A stretch of DNA of 64,000 nt, taken from positions 5,270,001 through 5,334,000 of the forward strand of contig NZ_CP050831.1 of NCBI RefSeq assembly GCF_012113595.1, written 5' to 3'. Position 1 is the stretch's first letter. Each line of letters begins with the position of its first letter. Source of the stretch: Bacteroides faecium (GTDB taxonomy: Bacteria; Bacteroidota; Bacteroidia; Bacteroidales; Bacteroidaceae). Under the pieces are notes generated by a model. That model was not told the origin of the DNA. It did no database searches and worked only from the letters and a program-made list of their open reading frames with translations. Below are positions 1-8,374 of this stretch, in pieces. The position numbers and the translations under genes are program-made.

Positions 1-211
1 TATCACTTAGGCTTAATACATTATAAGCACCTAAGTGAGCATAAAGGTCTGCACTTCCATGTTCACTATCAATAATGGCTATCTTAGTCCAGTCATTGCA
101 TAGACCATAAGCTAAAAGTAATGCAGAGTAGGTCTTACCTGAACCTGCACAACCTTGTAGAGCAAGCTTAATCTTAGCCTGCTTCTTGGATGAAACTCTT
201 AAGTTCAACAT
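1..211 (-). CDS. Partial P-loop ATPase, phage nucleotide-binding (AAA_24/Sak4-like) type
   Basis: About 70 N-terminal residues are visible before the gene runs off the left edge. The start is the ATG at 209-211 (MLNLRVSS). Residues 20-27 read GCAGSGKT, a Walker A motif, and a hydrophobic strand ending IIDSEHGSAD follows at about 44-54, the layout of the RecA-like AAA_24 family found in phages and plasmids, where members are thought to help single-strand annealing or recombination. The family call rests on this short stretch only. It is the most downstream gene seen in the minus-strand group that ends with the integrase. Confidence 0.55.
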   Translation of the reverse strand, partial: MLNLRVSSKKQAKIKLALQGCAGSGKTYSALLLAYGLCNDWTKIAIIDSEHGSADLYAHLGAYNVLSLSD

Positions 212-306
212 ATCTGAATAGTATTAATAGTTGATGTATAATCTATAAAGAAAAAAGGAAGCAAGTTCTAATAGACTTACTTCCTTGAGGTCAACATTAA
301 CAACCA

Positions 307-576
307 TCATAAAGTTGCCAATGTCATAGCTCCACCTTCACCTCTTTGGTGCAGCATATAGAACATATCACCTGTATCTGGTGAGCATACTTGAGAGATA
401 ACAGGATTGGTAACCTCTCCATTAAGGAACTTGTCACTAACTGCACCAGTTTCACATCCATAGACAAAGAAGCATTTACCTGTATGAGGATTCTGCTTTA
501 CTTCAATCTTACTTACTCCCTTTTGAGCCTTGAACTCATTCACTGTTACTGTTTCTAAGAACTTTAATCTTTCCAT
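307..576 (-). CDS. Small hypothetical protein of the mobile element
   Basis: An 89-residue protein that I do not recognise. It has no membrane segment or signal peptide and no motif I can name; it is mixed alpha/beta in character, with a Gly-rich end (QRGEGGAM). The gene is in the same orientation as its neighbours and is separated by 346 bases from the probable replication gene upstream and by 95 bases from the P-loop ATPase downstream. It is probably a real gene because its codon use and composition match the rest of the element, but no function is proposed. Confidence 0.5.
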   Translation of the reverse strand: MERLKFLETVTVNEFKAQKGVSKIEVKQNPHTGKCFFVYGCETGAVSDKFLNGEVTNPVISQVCSPDTGDMFYMLHQRGEGGAMTLATL

Positions 577-922
577 AATATTGTAATTTTATTGTTGTGC
601 AGACAGACCATTCTGCTGCTGTTGATTCAGTTACTATGGTGGGGTAATGAGCTTACTGTAATGAGTTCATAATGTGAATCCAATAATCCCCAATATCCAC
701 AGGGGGGATATCCCACTCTTAAGGTCTGGGGTGGGTGAAAGTGTGACTTAGAGTGCACTTGTAGATATCAAGTTTGCAGAAATTTAAAATAAAAATTTAA
801 AAAATCAGGGGACAGTATATCAGATGACAGTAGGGAGTGCTATACATTAGTTATGTACATATACAATAATCCCCTATCTTCTAGTGTGAAAACAGGGGAT
901 ATTGGGTATGTATCATTCATAT
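577..922. other. Intergenic region with two similar stem-loops
   Basis: A 346-base gap with no gene. It holds two related hairpins: ATCCCC around 686-691 facing GGGGAT around 704-709, and ATCCCCT at 869-875 facing AGGGGAT at 894-900. Both begin with the same 11-base word CAATAATCCCC (681-691 and 864-874). The second could end transcription of the gene that stops at 923, but no strong T run follows. Repeated hairpins beside a replication-type gene could also be replication or control sites; this is inference. Confidence 0.4.
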
Positions 923-1627
923 TCATTCATCATTAACAGTATCAATGTAATGCTTGATTTCATCATCATCTGGTACATCTGATGTAACTTTGTCTATCCA
1001 AGTATTATAACCTAAGTGAGGGTATAAGAGTACTTTAGCTTCCATATGTTCACTCCATGCTAGTGTCATTGGAACATCATTGGAAGACCAGATAACTTTC
1101 TTTTCAATCAGTAGGTCTCTATACTTTTTATATGTGTTCTTTGCCATATCCAAGTGGCTATAAATGACTTTATCTGATAGGTCTATCCTGAACTCATTGT
1201 TAACACAAAGGCAATATAACCCTATCATAACTCCTTTCTCTTCAGGACTTAAAGAGCTATCACTGAACAACTCTGCCCATATAATCCTGAAATCCTCTGG
1301 TGGATTAGGTAGATGATAAATATTTCTCTTGACCATATAGTTCTCCTGTATGGTCTTAACTTTAACATAGTTGCTTTCTTTTAATCTGGGGATAAAGGCA
1401 TCCTTGATATAATCAAGGCTTACTCCTGTAGTGTCTGCTAACTGTTCATAGGTGGTGTTTGTTACCAAATATTCTTCTCCTATCTTATAAGGTGCATTAA
1501 TATACAAACCTGCCAGTAGATAAAGGTCTTTGGGCTTGAAGTATTTACAAGCTTCAATGGGGATGATGGTGAATTGTTTAACTGTTGTCATTAATTCTTG
1601 TTTTGCAGGGGTCAAAATCCACCCCAT
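923..1627 (-). CDS. Probable winged-helix replication or DNA-binding protein of the element
   Basis: A 234-residue soluble protein. Residues about 60-105 (TYEQLADTTGVSLDYIKDA, then a basic segment) look like a helix-turn-helix followed by a wing, and a second such region near 160-200 (YSHLDMAKNTYKKYRDLL) repeats the pattern, as in DnaD-like or Rep-type proteins. The acidic end (DVPDDDEI) is notable. The ATG at 1625-1627 lies inside the left arm of a long palindrome; the alternative ATG at 1589-1591 (MTTVKQF) would put the palindrome wholly in the leader. It follows the helicase-like gene by about 127 bases. Role in replication or control is inference from fold and context. Confidence 0.45.
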   Translation of the reverse strand: MGWILTPAKQELMTTVKQFTIIPIEACKYFKPKDLYLLAGLYINAPYKIGEEYLVTNTTYEQLADTTGVSLDYIKDAFIPRLKESNYVKVKTIQENYMVKRNIYHLPNPPEDFRIIWAELFSDSSLSPEEKGVMIGLYCLCVNNEFRIDLSDKVIYSHLDMAKNTYKKYRDLLIEKKVIWSSNDVPMTLAWSEHMEAKVLLYPHLGYNTWIDKVTSDVPDDDEIKHYIDTVNDE

Positions 1628-1697
1628 ACTAATTACCTACAGTAATAAAGGATAAGAGCTTATCCTAAAGTAATTAGTATAGGGTGATATTTGACCC
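1609..1697. repeat. 89-bp imperfect palindrome at the start of the replication-type gene
   Basis: The left arm is GGGTCAAAATCCACCC (1609-1624) then CATACTAATTAC (1625-1636). The centre is the palindrome GGATAAGAGCTTATCC (1650-1665). The right arm is GTAATTAGTATA (1670-1681) then GGGTGATATTTGACCC (1682-1697). By eye 25 of 28 arm positions pair. The arms could be a dimer-binding operator, a replication origin hairpin or a terminator for the gene upstream. Confidence 0.75.
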
Positions 1698-1754
1698 TTA
1701 TGATAAGTAAAATTGATATACATTTTGTAACACCTTAAAGTTAAGTATAATTAA

Positions 1755-3944
1755 TCATATCACAATGCTTGCACTTGACTTATTGGGTTGGCTGTCAGTG
1801 ATTATAAGTAATTTTAACAAATCATTTTCTTCCTTACTTATCCTCTCTTTATGAATGTTAAACTTGTCACCTGCCTGTATGATATACTCTCTCTTAGGTC
1901 TTATAGTCTTGAAGAAGCACTTAAACAGTGCAATGGTCTTCCTCTCATTGCCTGCCCAATCCTTATGTAGATGATATTGTATAATAGGGTTCATCCTCTC
2001 TCTAATTTCAGTATTACTATATTTCTTTCCAACCTTGAATGCCTTATTAACAGATAGTTTTAGGGGATGCTCATCATCAAGTGCCCAATATATGACAGAG
2101 TTATTGAATGTCTTGAAGCCTATTCTGTTGCCACTTTTGATAGTTTTTAGTCCTGCTATAAGCTCTTCTATTGAAATATAAGGATATAATACTTTGACTT
2201 CTTCATATATCTTTCTATTTGCTCTAGTGCCTCTTCTACTATTCATTTCAAGATATGGCATGTTAAGTTTACCTTCTGTATGTAGTTTTAGTATGTTATC
2301 TAATACTGCTAATCTTCCTTTGGCTACTTTATCTTTATATAGGGTTTTCTCCTCCTTTTCTCTCTCCTTTTGCTCCTTAGAGACTTGATTGTCATTAAGC
2401 TTATCACTGGTAGTAGTAGGATATAATTTGTTAAGTGCAGTACCTAAGCATTCCGGTTTATCATAATATGACTTGTATAAGTTAGTCCTTAACAATAAGC
2501 TATCTATATTCATATAAGCTACAGCACATCTATTCCAAGCATCAATCCTTGTTAACTTGATGTTAGGGAATCGACCTCTTATCCTGCCAGATGCTTTGTT
2601 CTTTATAGTGCTCTTTACAATGGAGAATAATCTCTGTAAGTTGCTATCACCTCTGCTTAGTTCATCTGCTGTATTTTGTAACTTGGATATCTTATCAGCT
2701 CTTTCTATTAATAGAGCAATATCATCATTCCACTTATCATAACACTTTATAGTATTATGGATTACAGTATCACTCAATATGTTGTCAGGTTTGCATAAAT
2801 CATATACACTGGTTATATCCTTTAATGACATTGTTGTACTACCTCTGCTTGTATCGGATACAGTAATTAGATGACATTTGTCATTCACCTTAATATCAAA
2901 CTTATTGAGAGCTAAGAATGTGATTCTTTTAGATAGTATTTCTGATAGCTCATCTATTGAAGCATAGAACTCTCCTGTATCTTCCTTATTATAAGTACTA
3001 CATAATATGCAGCATTCTTTCTGTATATCTTCCTTAAGGTTCAATATGCTTAACCTTGCTTGTGATACAGATGTATATACAATTAGTACCTTATCTGTAT
3101 CAGGTAGCTTTTCTATGGTTTCTTTCAATACTCCAATAGTATTACTGCATGGTCTTACCTTGATGTTTCTCTTAGGTAAATGATGCCATTTGATGATGTG
3201 TACATCTTCACTCTTAAGGACTGGATGACTAAATGCTTTATAATCTGTGGTACAGATACATCTTTTGTCTTTAGGGTATGCCATATAATAGTCTAAGATA
3301 GTAGATATATAAGGCTTATAGTTACACTCTGATTGAAGTTTCTCCATATCCTTAATCATAAAGAAACACTTTAATGCCTCTTCTTGACCTAGATAGTCCA
3401 ACAGTCTACTTATGCTACTGGGAGTAACTAGAAACTTCTGTTTATTATTATCAGACCTATAGGCAGTTATCTCCTGTTCAAACATCATTTCTTGTATGTC
3501 TACATAGAAGCTAATTTCAGGATACTCTTTAGCATATAACTTAGCTTCATCCTCATGAGGAAACAGAATAATAGAATCTCTGTCAGCATGTAGCTCCAGA
3601 TAAGTAATGCCTATATGGAGTACTTGGCATTCAATGATACCAGAGGGAATCATAGGTAGTTTCTCTGATATGTAATTAATACTTTCATCACACTCTATAA
3701 TCTCTGCTGATTGTAGACTATCATTATTGGAAGCTTCAATAGTAGCAGGTAGGGCACTAAAGAAAGATTGTTTGGAGTCCTTAATCTTTAATGTTTGAGA
3801 CTCTGTTATGGCATTTGACTTGCTATCAAAGTCAATAACAAAAGCATTCTTGAGGTCAAGATTAGCTAACTCATCTTCTAACTCTTGAAAGTCTACTACT
3901 TCCTCGGTTAAATCAACCTTAAGGTCTTGGTTGCTTCTACTCAT
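1755..3944 (-). CDS. Large helicase-like protein of the element, apparently degenerate
   Basis: A 729-residue protein when started at the ATG at 3942-3944 (MSRSNQDL); the frame is open up to 4031, but a good -7 box at 3978-3985 would place transcription start inside that extension. I see no P-loop. The segment CFFMIKDMEKL, then CICTTDYKAF, is placed like motifs II and III of an SF2 helicase but lacks the DEAD/DEAH acids, and the later stretch beginning DKVLIVYTSVSQAR resembles the second RecA-like domain. This recalls origin-binding helicase-type proteins of plasmids and phages. A basic, Ser-rich middle (about 530-560) and a C-terminal helical region follow. Function remains unproven. Confidence 0.4.
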   Translation of the reverse strand: MSRSNQDLKVDLTEEVVDFQELEDELANLDLKNAFVIDFDSKSNAITESQTLKIKDSKQSFFSALPATIEASNNDSLQSAEIIECDESINYISEKLPMIPSGIIECQVLHIGITYLELHADRDSIILFPHEDEAKLYAKEYPEISFYVDIQEMMFEQEITAYRSDNNKQKFLVTPSSISRLLDYLGQEEALKCFFMIKDMEKLQSECNYKPYISTILDYYMAYPKDKRCICTTDYKAFSHPVLKSEDVHIIKWHHLPKRNIKVRPCSNTIGVLKETIEKLPDTDKVLIVYTSVSQARLSILNLKEDIQKECCILCSTYNKEDTGEFYASIDELSEILSKRITFLALNKFDIKVNDKCHLITVSDTSRGSTTMSLKDITSVYDLCKPDNILSDTVIHNTIKCYDKWNDDIALLIERADKISKLQNTADELSRGDSNLQRLFSIVKSTIKNKASGRIRGRFPNIKLTRIDAWNRCAVAYMNIDSLLLRTNLYKSYYDKPECLGTALNKLYPTTTSDKLNDNQVSKEQKEREKEEKTLYKDKVAKGRLAVLDNILKLHTEGKLNMPYLEMNSRRGTRANRKIYEEVKVLYPYISIEELIAGLKTIKSGNRIGFKTFNNSVIYWALDDEHPLKLSVNKAFKVGKKYSNTEIRERMNPIIQYHLHKDWAGNERKTIALFKCFFKTIRPKREYIIQAGDKFNIHKERISKEENDLLKLLIITDSQPNKSSASIVI

Positions 3945-3977
3945 ATAGTATTTACATATAATATACACCTTAGTGCG

Positions 3978-3985
3978 CAAAGATA
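3978..3985 (-). promoter_or_regulatory. Bacteroides -7 box for the helicase-like gene
   Basis: Reads TATCTTTG on the minus strand, matching TAnnTTTG, and lies 34 bases before the ATG at 3944. It supports that start over the upstream one at 4031. Confidence 0.55.
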
Positions 3986-4034
3986 CTAAAGAATCTCTAT
4001 AGTTACTAGCTATAAAGATTCTTTTTACCACTTG

Positions 4035-4049
4035 GGTGCTATTAGCACC
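4035..4049. repeat. 15-base palindrome between integrase and helicase-like gene
   Basis: GGTGCTATTAGCACC is a 7-base inverted repeat around one base, directly after the integrase stop codon. It may be an operator for the next promoter or a weak stem-loop at the end of the integrase message. Confidence 0.4.
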
Positions 4050-4051
4050 AA

Positions 4052-5251
4052 CTAATATTCCCCAAATACATATTCAATAACCTTATTATTCAACATACTA
4101 ATTGGAGAATAATCTTTCTTAATGTACCCTTCTGTTACCCTATGTGCGGATGCATGATTCAATGCAAACCCAACCTCTGCTGTACTAGCTCCACAATTAT
4201 TCTGGGCAATGGTAGCCCATGAATGCCTGAAATTATAAATACAGATATCAGGAAGTTCATTATACTTGCAATAAGATTTTAAACCATTGTTTACATTTAC
4301 ATTAAAACAGTTACCATCCTGATACCTTTTATTGAAATTCAGAAGGTATTCATTATCTGACTTGTATTTCTCGAATAAATATAATATCCTTGATGGTATC
4401 TTGATTTCCAAATATGCACCATCACGCCTAAACTTCTTTGTCTTTAATCTATGATAACATAATACTCCCTCTCTTAAATTCTCCTTACGCAGTTCAAAGA
4501 TATCTGCTGTATTCATCCCTGCTAGACAGAAAACCATTTCTGCTACATCTCTACTTAATTCTGGTAGAGATACTTTTAAATTAGATTCAGGTATTTCACC
4601 TGTAAAGAATCTCTTTAATATATCTATATCCAAAGCTCTCTTCTCTGGAACATCAGCTTTAGGTATTGAAATCTTCCTAAAAGGTTGTAATTTGATTCGG
4701 ATGATATTCTTATCATAATCATTATACTCTTCAAGAGCTGCATTATATATCATCCTAATACAAGTTGGATACATTTCCTTTGCCCTATTTGTAGATGCTA
4801 AAGAGCTAATCCAGTCTTGAATAAACTTTGTAGTAAGCTTTGAAAACATTATATTCTCTGACTCTGCAAACCTTTCCAATGATTGATATGCCCATCTGTA
4901 GTTCTTTGCATTCCTAACCATCCCCCTAACAGTAGCCATCTCCAAAACATACTTCCTAGCATATTTAGAAAAAGATATATCTTCATCTATGTGTTGTAAA
5001 TAGGATACAACCTCATTGGTATCCCAACTGGATATATCTACAGCATTCAATCTATCACTATAGAGTTTAATAAGGTTGGAACAATAAGAAAGTATTTCAG
5101 GGTCTTTAATTTCCCCTTTACGCAATTTTGATTTATCCACTGTTTTATCTGTATTTATATATCTTGCAACTCTATTATGAGTAACCCTTATTAATACAGC
5201 AAACAAGCCATCACTTCTCTGTGACCTAACACAAGCTTTAAAAGTTGCCAT
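4052..5251 (-). CDS. Tyrosine recombinase (integrase), atypical catalytic set
   Basis: A 399-residue site-specific recombinase from the ATG at 5249-5251 (MATFKACV); an in-frame ATG lies two codons earlier. The N-terminal half holds the arm-binding and SAM-like core-binding domains. The catalytic domain shows FRHSWAT with Arg at about 342, LNHAS with His at about 366 and the nucleophile in TEGYIKK, Tyr at about 376. Where the first catalytic Arg is expected the protein reads AGMNTADIFEL, with Asn near 247, and the usual His of the HxxR box is Tyr (YNFR). Replacement of Arg I is known in CTnDOT-type Bacteroides integrases. It is probably the enzyme that integrates and, with an unseen partner, excises the element. 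Confidence 0.85.
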   Translation of the reverse strand: MATFKACVRSQRSDGLFAVLIRVTHNRVARYINTDKTVDKSKLRKGEIKDPEILSYCSNLIKLYSDRLNAVDISSWDTNEVVSYLQHIDEDISFSKYARKYVLEMATVRGMVRNAKNYRWAYQSLERFAESENIMFSKLTTKFIQDWISSLASTNRAKEMYPTCIRMIYNAALEEYNDYDKNIIRIKLQPFRKISIPKADVPEKRALDIDILKRFFTGEIPESNLKVSLPELSRDVAEMVFCLAGMNTADIFELRKENLREGVLCYHRLKTKKFRRDGAYLEIKIPSRILYLFEKYKSDNEYLLNFNKRYQDGNCFNVNVNNGLKSYCKYNELPDICIYNFRHSWATIAQNNCGASTAEVGFALNHASAHRVTEGYIKKDYSPISMLNNKVIEYVFGEY

Positions 5252-5314
5252 AATCATCTAATATTTAATTGTTTAACATAACATATTCACTGCAAACACC
5301 ATGCTTTCCTTCTG

Positions 5315-5322
5315 CAAACATA
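5315..5322 (-). promoter_or_regulatory. -7 box for the integrase gene
   Basis: Reads TATGTTTG on the minus strand, matching TAnnTTTG, 63 bases before the chosen integrase start. Confidence 0.4.
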
Positions 5323-5357
5323 GAGTCAAACAATCATTAAAAACAGACTATTATAAC

Positions 5358-5395
5358 AATAGAAAGAGGGACTTACTATAAAAGCAAATCCCTCT
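5358..5395 (-). terminator. Rho-independent terminator of ppdK
   Basis: Read on the minus strand, AGAGGGA (5389-5395) pairs with TCCCTCT (5365-5371) around a 17-base loop, followed by TTCTATTG. It lies 60 bases after the ppdK stop and marks the chromosomal side of the element boundary. Confidence 0.6.
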
Positions 5396-5454
5396 ATAAC
5401 TTACTGATTAATATTGATTTATCAGATAGTCAAGTACCTAACCAGTGTATTCAA

Positions 5455-8175
5455 CTATCCCTCAATAGCTGCTTGAGCCGCCGCCAGTCTTGCGATGGGC
5501 ACGCGGAATGGAGAACAACTAACGTAGTTCAAGCCCACTCTGTGGCAGAACTTCACTGAAGAAGGCTCACCACCATGTTCACCACAAATACCGCATTTCA
5601 AATCCGGACGGATAGCACGGCCTTTTTCTGTTGCCATACGTACCAGTTGTCCCACACCATTCTGGTCGAGCACCTGGAACGGGTCTACTTTCAAAATCTT
5701 CTTTTCCAGATAAACAGGAAGGAAAGAAGCGATATCGTCACGAGAATAACCGAAGGTCATCTGCGTCAAGTCATTTGTACCGAATGAGAAGAATTCAGCA
5801 GAAGAAGCAATACGGTCGGCTGTCAAAGCTGCGCGCGGGATTTCAATCATTGTACCTACTTTGAAGTCAATGCTGTCTCCCAACTCTTCGAACAACTTCG
5901 CAGCTTCTGTGCGGATCACGTTTTCCTGTTCCTTGAATTCATATAAGATACCGGTCAACGGAACCATGATTTCCGGATGTGTCTCCACTCCTTCTTTCTT
6001 CAATTCCAATGCAGCCCCCAGAATAGCACGTGTCTGCATCTGCGTAATTTCAGGATATGTATTTCCCAAACGGCAACCACGGTGACCCAACATCGGGTTG
6101 TGTTCGCACAAGGATTCTACACGCTGCTGGATATAATGCAGACTTACGCCCATTGTATCCGCCATTTCCTGCTGTCCCTTCAAATCGTGAGGAACAAACT
6201 CATGCAAAGGAGGATCGAGCAGACGTACAGTCACCGGACAACCTGCCATTGCCTTGAAGATACCCTTGAAGTCAGCCTGCTGGTATGGAAGAATCTTAGC
6301 CAATGCTTTCCGACGTCCATCTGCATCTTCTGCCAGGATCATTTCACGCATTGCCTTGATTTTCTCACCTTCAAAGAACATATGTTCCGTACGGCAAAGA
6401 CCGATACCTATCGCGCCGAAATTACGGGCTACTTCCGCATCATGAGGAGTATCCGCATTCGTGCGTACTTGCAGACGGGTATATTTATCAGCCAACGTCA
6501 TCAATTCGGCAAAGTCACCGGAAAGTTCGGCAGCCTGCGTTTCCACCTTACCATTATATACAACACCCGTACTTCCGTTCAGAGAGATGTAATCGCCTTC
6601 TTTCAGCACTACACCATCAATTTCTACCGTACGGCCTTTATAATCAATATTCAATGCACCCGCACCCGACACACAGCATTTACCCATACCACGGGCAACC
6701 ACAGCAGCGTGAGAAGTCATACCGCCACGAGCTGTCAGGATACCTTCGGCAACTGCCATACCTGCCAAGTCTTCAGGAGAAGTTTCGATACGAACCATCA
6801 CTACACGCTTTCCGGCAGCATGCCATTCGGCAGCGTCGTCGGCGAAGAATACAATCTGACCGGTTGCAGCACCCGGAGAAGCCGGAAGACCGCGAGTCAG
6901 GACTTTAGCTTTCTTTAAAGCATCCTTATCAAATACAGGGTGAAGCAATTCGTCCAGCTTATTCGGCTCAACACGCATCAAAGCTGTCTTTTCATCAATC
7001 ATACCTTGACGAAGCAAATCCATAGCAATTTTCACCATAGCGGCACCCGTACGCTTACCGTTACGTGTCTGAAGGAACCAAAGTTTACCTTCCTGTACGG
7101 TGAACTCCATGTCCTGCATATCTTTATAGTGATTTTCCAGTTTAGTCTGAAGCGCATCCAGTTCTTTGTAGATTTCCGGCATAGCTTCTTCCATAGAAGG
7201 ATATTTTTCTGCGCGCTCTTCTTCGCTTACTCCGGCCAGTTGAGCCCAGCGTTGAGAACCGATCTTAGTGATCTGTTGCGGAGTACGGATACCTGCCACT
7301 ACGTCTTCACCTTGCGCGTTAATCAGGTATTCACCATTGAAAAGGTCTTCACCCGTACCGGCATCACGTGAGAAACAAACACCGGTTGCCGATGTCTCAC
7401 CCATATTACCGAATACCATCGCCTGAACGTTTACGGCTGTTCCCCATTCATCAGGAATACTTTCCATCTTACGGTAAAGGATAGCACGTTCATTCATCCA
7501 TGAATCGAATACTGCGCAGATGGCACCCCAAAGCTGTTCGTATGCACAAGTCGGGAAATCTTTTCCTGTCTGTTCTTTTACGGCAGCTTTAAATTTCTTC
7601 ACGAGTTCTTTCAAGTCTTCCACTTCCAACTCGTTGTCGAGTTTCACACCCTTCGATTCTTTCACCTCTTCGATGATTGCTTCGAACGGGTCGATATCTT
7701 CCTTATTGGTAGGCTTCATACCCAATACCACGTCACCGTACATCTGTACAAAGCGGCGGTAAGAATCCCATGCAAAGCGTGCGTTACCTGTCTTACGGAT
7801 AATACCTTCCACCACTTCGTCATTCAGACCCAGGTTCAGGATAGTATCCATCATACCCGGCATAGACGCGCGGGCACCGGAACGTACAGACACCAACAAA
7901 GGATTTTCAATGTCACCAAATTTTGATTTCATCAAGCCCTCTACATTAGAGATGGCTTTCACGACATCATCTTTCAGTAACTCAACCACTTTGTCCTGTC
8001 CTAATGTATTGTATTCCGTACAAACATCTGTAGTTATTGTGAATCCTGGAGGGACTGGAATTCCGATCAAATTCATTTCAGCAAGATTGGCACCTTTACC
8101 ACCTAGCAAATTCTTCATGTCAGCCTTTCCTTCTGCCTGACCATTACCAAAGGTATAAACTCTTTTTTTATCCAT
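5455..8175 (-). CDS. ppdK: Pyruvate, phosphate dikinase
   Basis: Interconverts pyruvate, ATP and phosphate with PEP, AMP and pyrophosphate, in the cytosol. At 906 residues it has the usual length. The N-terminal ATP-grasp region includes LLGGKGANLAEMN and SVRSGARASMPGMMDT; the swivelling domain carries the phosphorylated His in GGMTSHAAVVARG at about 488; the C-terminal TIM barrel ends with CGICGEHGGEP, whose Cys near 862 is the acid/base in this family. It has its own promoter and terminator and is transcribed alone. In anaerobic Bacteroides it is expected to run at the PEP/pyruvate node with pyrophosphate. It is the chromosomal neighbour of the integrated element. Confidence 0.97.
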   Translation of the reverse strand: MDKKRVYTFGNGQAEGKADMKNLLGGKGANLAEMNLIGIPVPPGFTITTDVCTEYNTLGQDKVVELLKDDVVKAISNVEGLMKSKFGDIENPLLVSVRSGARASMPGMMDTILNLGLNDEVVEGIIRKTGNARFAWDSYRRFVQMYGDVVLGMKPTNKEDIDPFEAIIEEVKESKGVKLDNELEVEDLKELVKKFKAAVKEQTGKDFPTCAYEQLWGAICAVFDSWMNERAILYRKMESIPDEWGTAVNVQAMVFGNMGETSATGVCFSRDAGTGEDLFNGEYLINAQGEDVVAGIRTPQQITKIGSQRWAQLAGVSEEERAEKYPSMEEAMPEIYKELDALQTKLENHYKDMQDMEFTVQEGKLWFLQTRNGKRTGAAMVKIAMDLLRQGMIDEKTALMRVEPNKLDELLHPVFDKDALKKAKVLTRGLPASPGAATGQIVFFADDAAEWHAAGKRVVMVRIETSPEDLAGMAVAEGILTARGGMTSHAAVVARGMGKCCVSGAGALNIDYKGRTVEIDGVVLKEGDYISLNGSTGVVYNGKVETQAAELSGDFAELMTLADKYTRLQVRTNADTPHDAEVARNFGAIGIGLCRTEHMFFEGEKIKAMREMILAEDADGRRKALAKILPYQQADFKGIFKAMAGCPVTVRLLDPPLHEFVPHDLKGQQEMADTMGVSLHYIQQRVESLCEHNPMLGHRGCRLGNTYPEITQMQTRAILGAALELKKEGVETHPEIMVPLTGILYEFKEQENVIRTEAAKLFEELGDSIDFKVGTMIEIPRAALTADRIASSAEFFSFGTNDLTQMTFGYSRDDIASFLPVYLEKKILKVDPFQVLDQNGVGQLVRMATEKGRAIRPDLKCGICGEHGGEPSSVKFCHRVGLNYVSCSPFRVPIARLAAAQAAIEG

Positions 8176-8216
8176 AATACTGTGTTTAAAGTTACATTAT
8201 GATTATCTTCTGTTCG

Positions 8217-8224
8217 CAAATCTA
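8217..8224 (-). promoter_or_regulatory. -7 box of the ppdK promoter
   Basis: Reads TAGATTTG on the minus strand, matching TAnnTTTG, about 40 bases before the ppdK start. Confidence 0.6.
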
Positions 8225-8339
8225 AGGATATTTCGTAAACCAGAAAACTTTTTGCGAAAAAACTTTCTATCAAAATGCAATTTCGACATTACAATCTGGA
8301 ATATTTCTACAGACACGAAATTTTTCCAAAAAAAATACC

Positions 8340-8347
8340 TACTTTTG
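8340..8347 (+). promoter_or_regulatory. -7 box of the rlmD promoter
   Basis: Reads TACTTTTG, matching TAnnTTTG, 27 bases before the GTG start. It is divergent from the ppdK promoter, with about 115 bases between the two boxes. Confidence 0.6.
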
Positions 8348-8374
8348 CAGAGTAATTATTAGACTGGTGTAAAA

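Larger units (their letters stand above)
1..5340. mobile_element. Right end of an integrated element (phage, plasmid-phage or integrative element)
   Basis: All five genes lie on the minus strand, are visibly richer in A and T than the genes after 5455, and are of accessory type: a phage-like P-loop ATPase, an orphan small protein, a probable replication protein, a degenerate helicase-like protein and a tyrosine recombinase at the end next to ppdK. Having the integrase gene at one end is usual for integrated elements. The left end is outside the window and no direct-repeat attachment site could be paired, so the right boundary is only placed between the integrase start and the ppdK terminator. 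Confidence 0.6.

Noticed and set aside
5977..6918. Long open frame of 313 codons opposite ppdK
   Set aside because: It lies fully antisense to a conserved gene, is rich in His, Thr and Arg as antisense frames of GC-rich genes are, and shows no motif.
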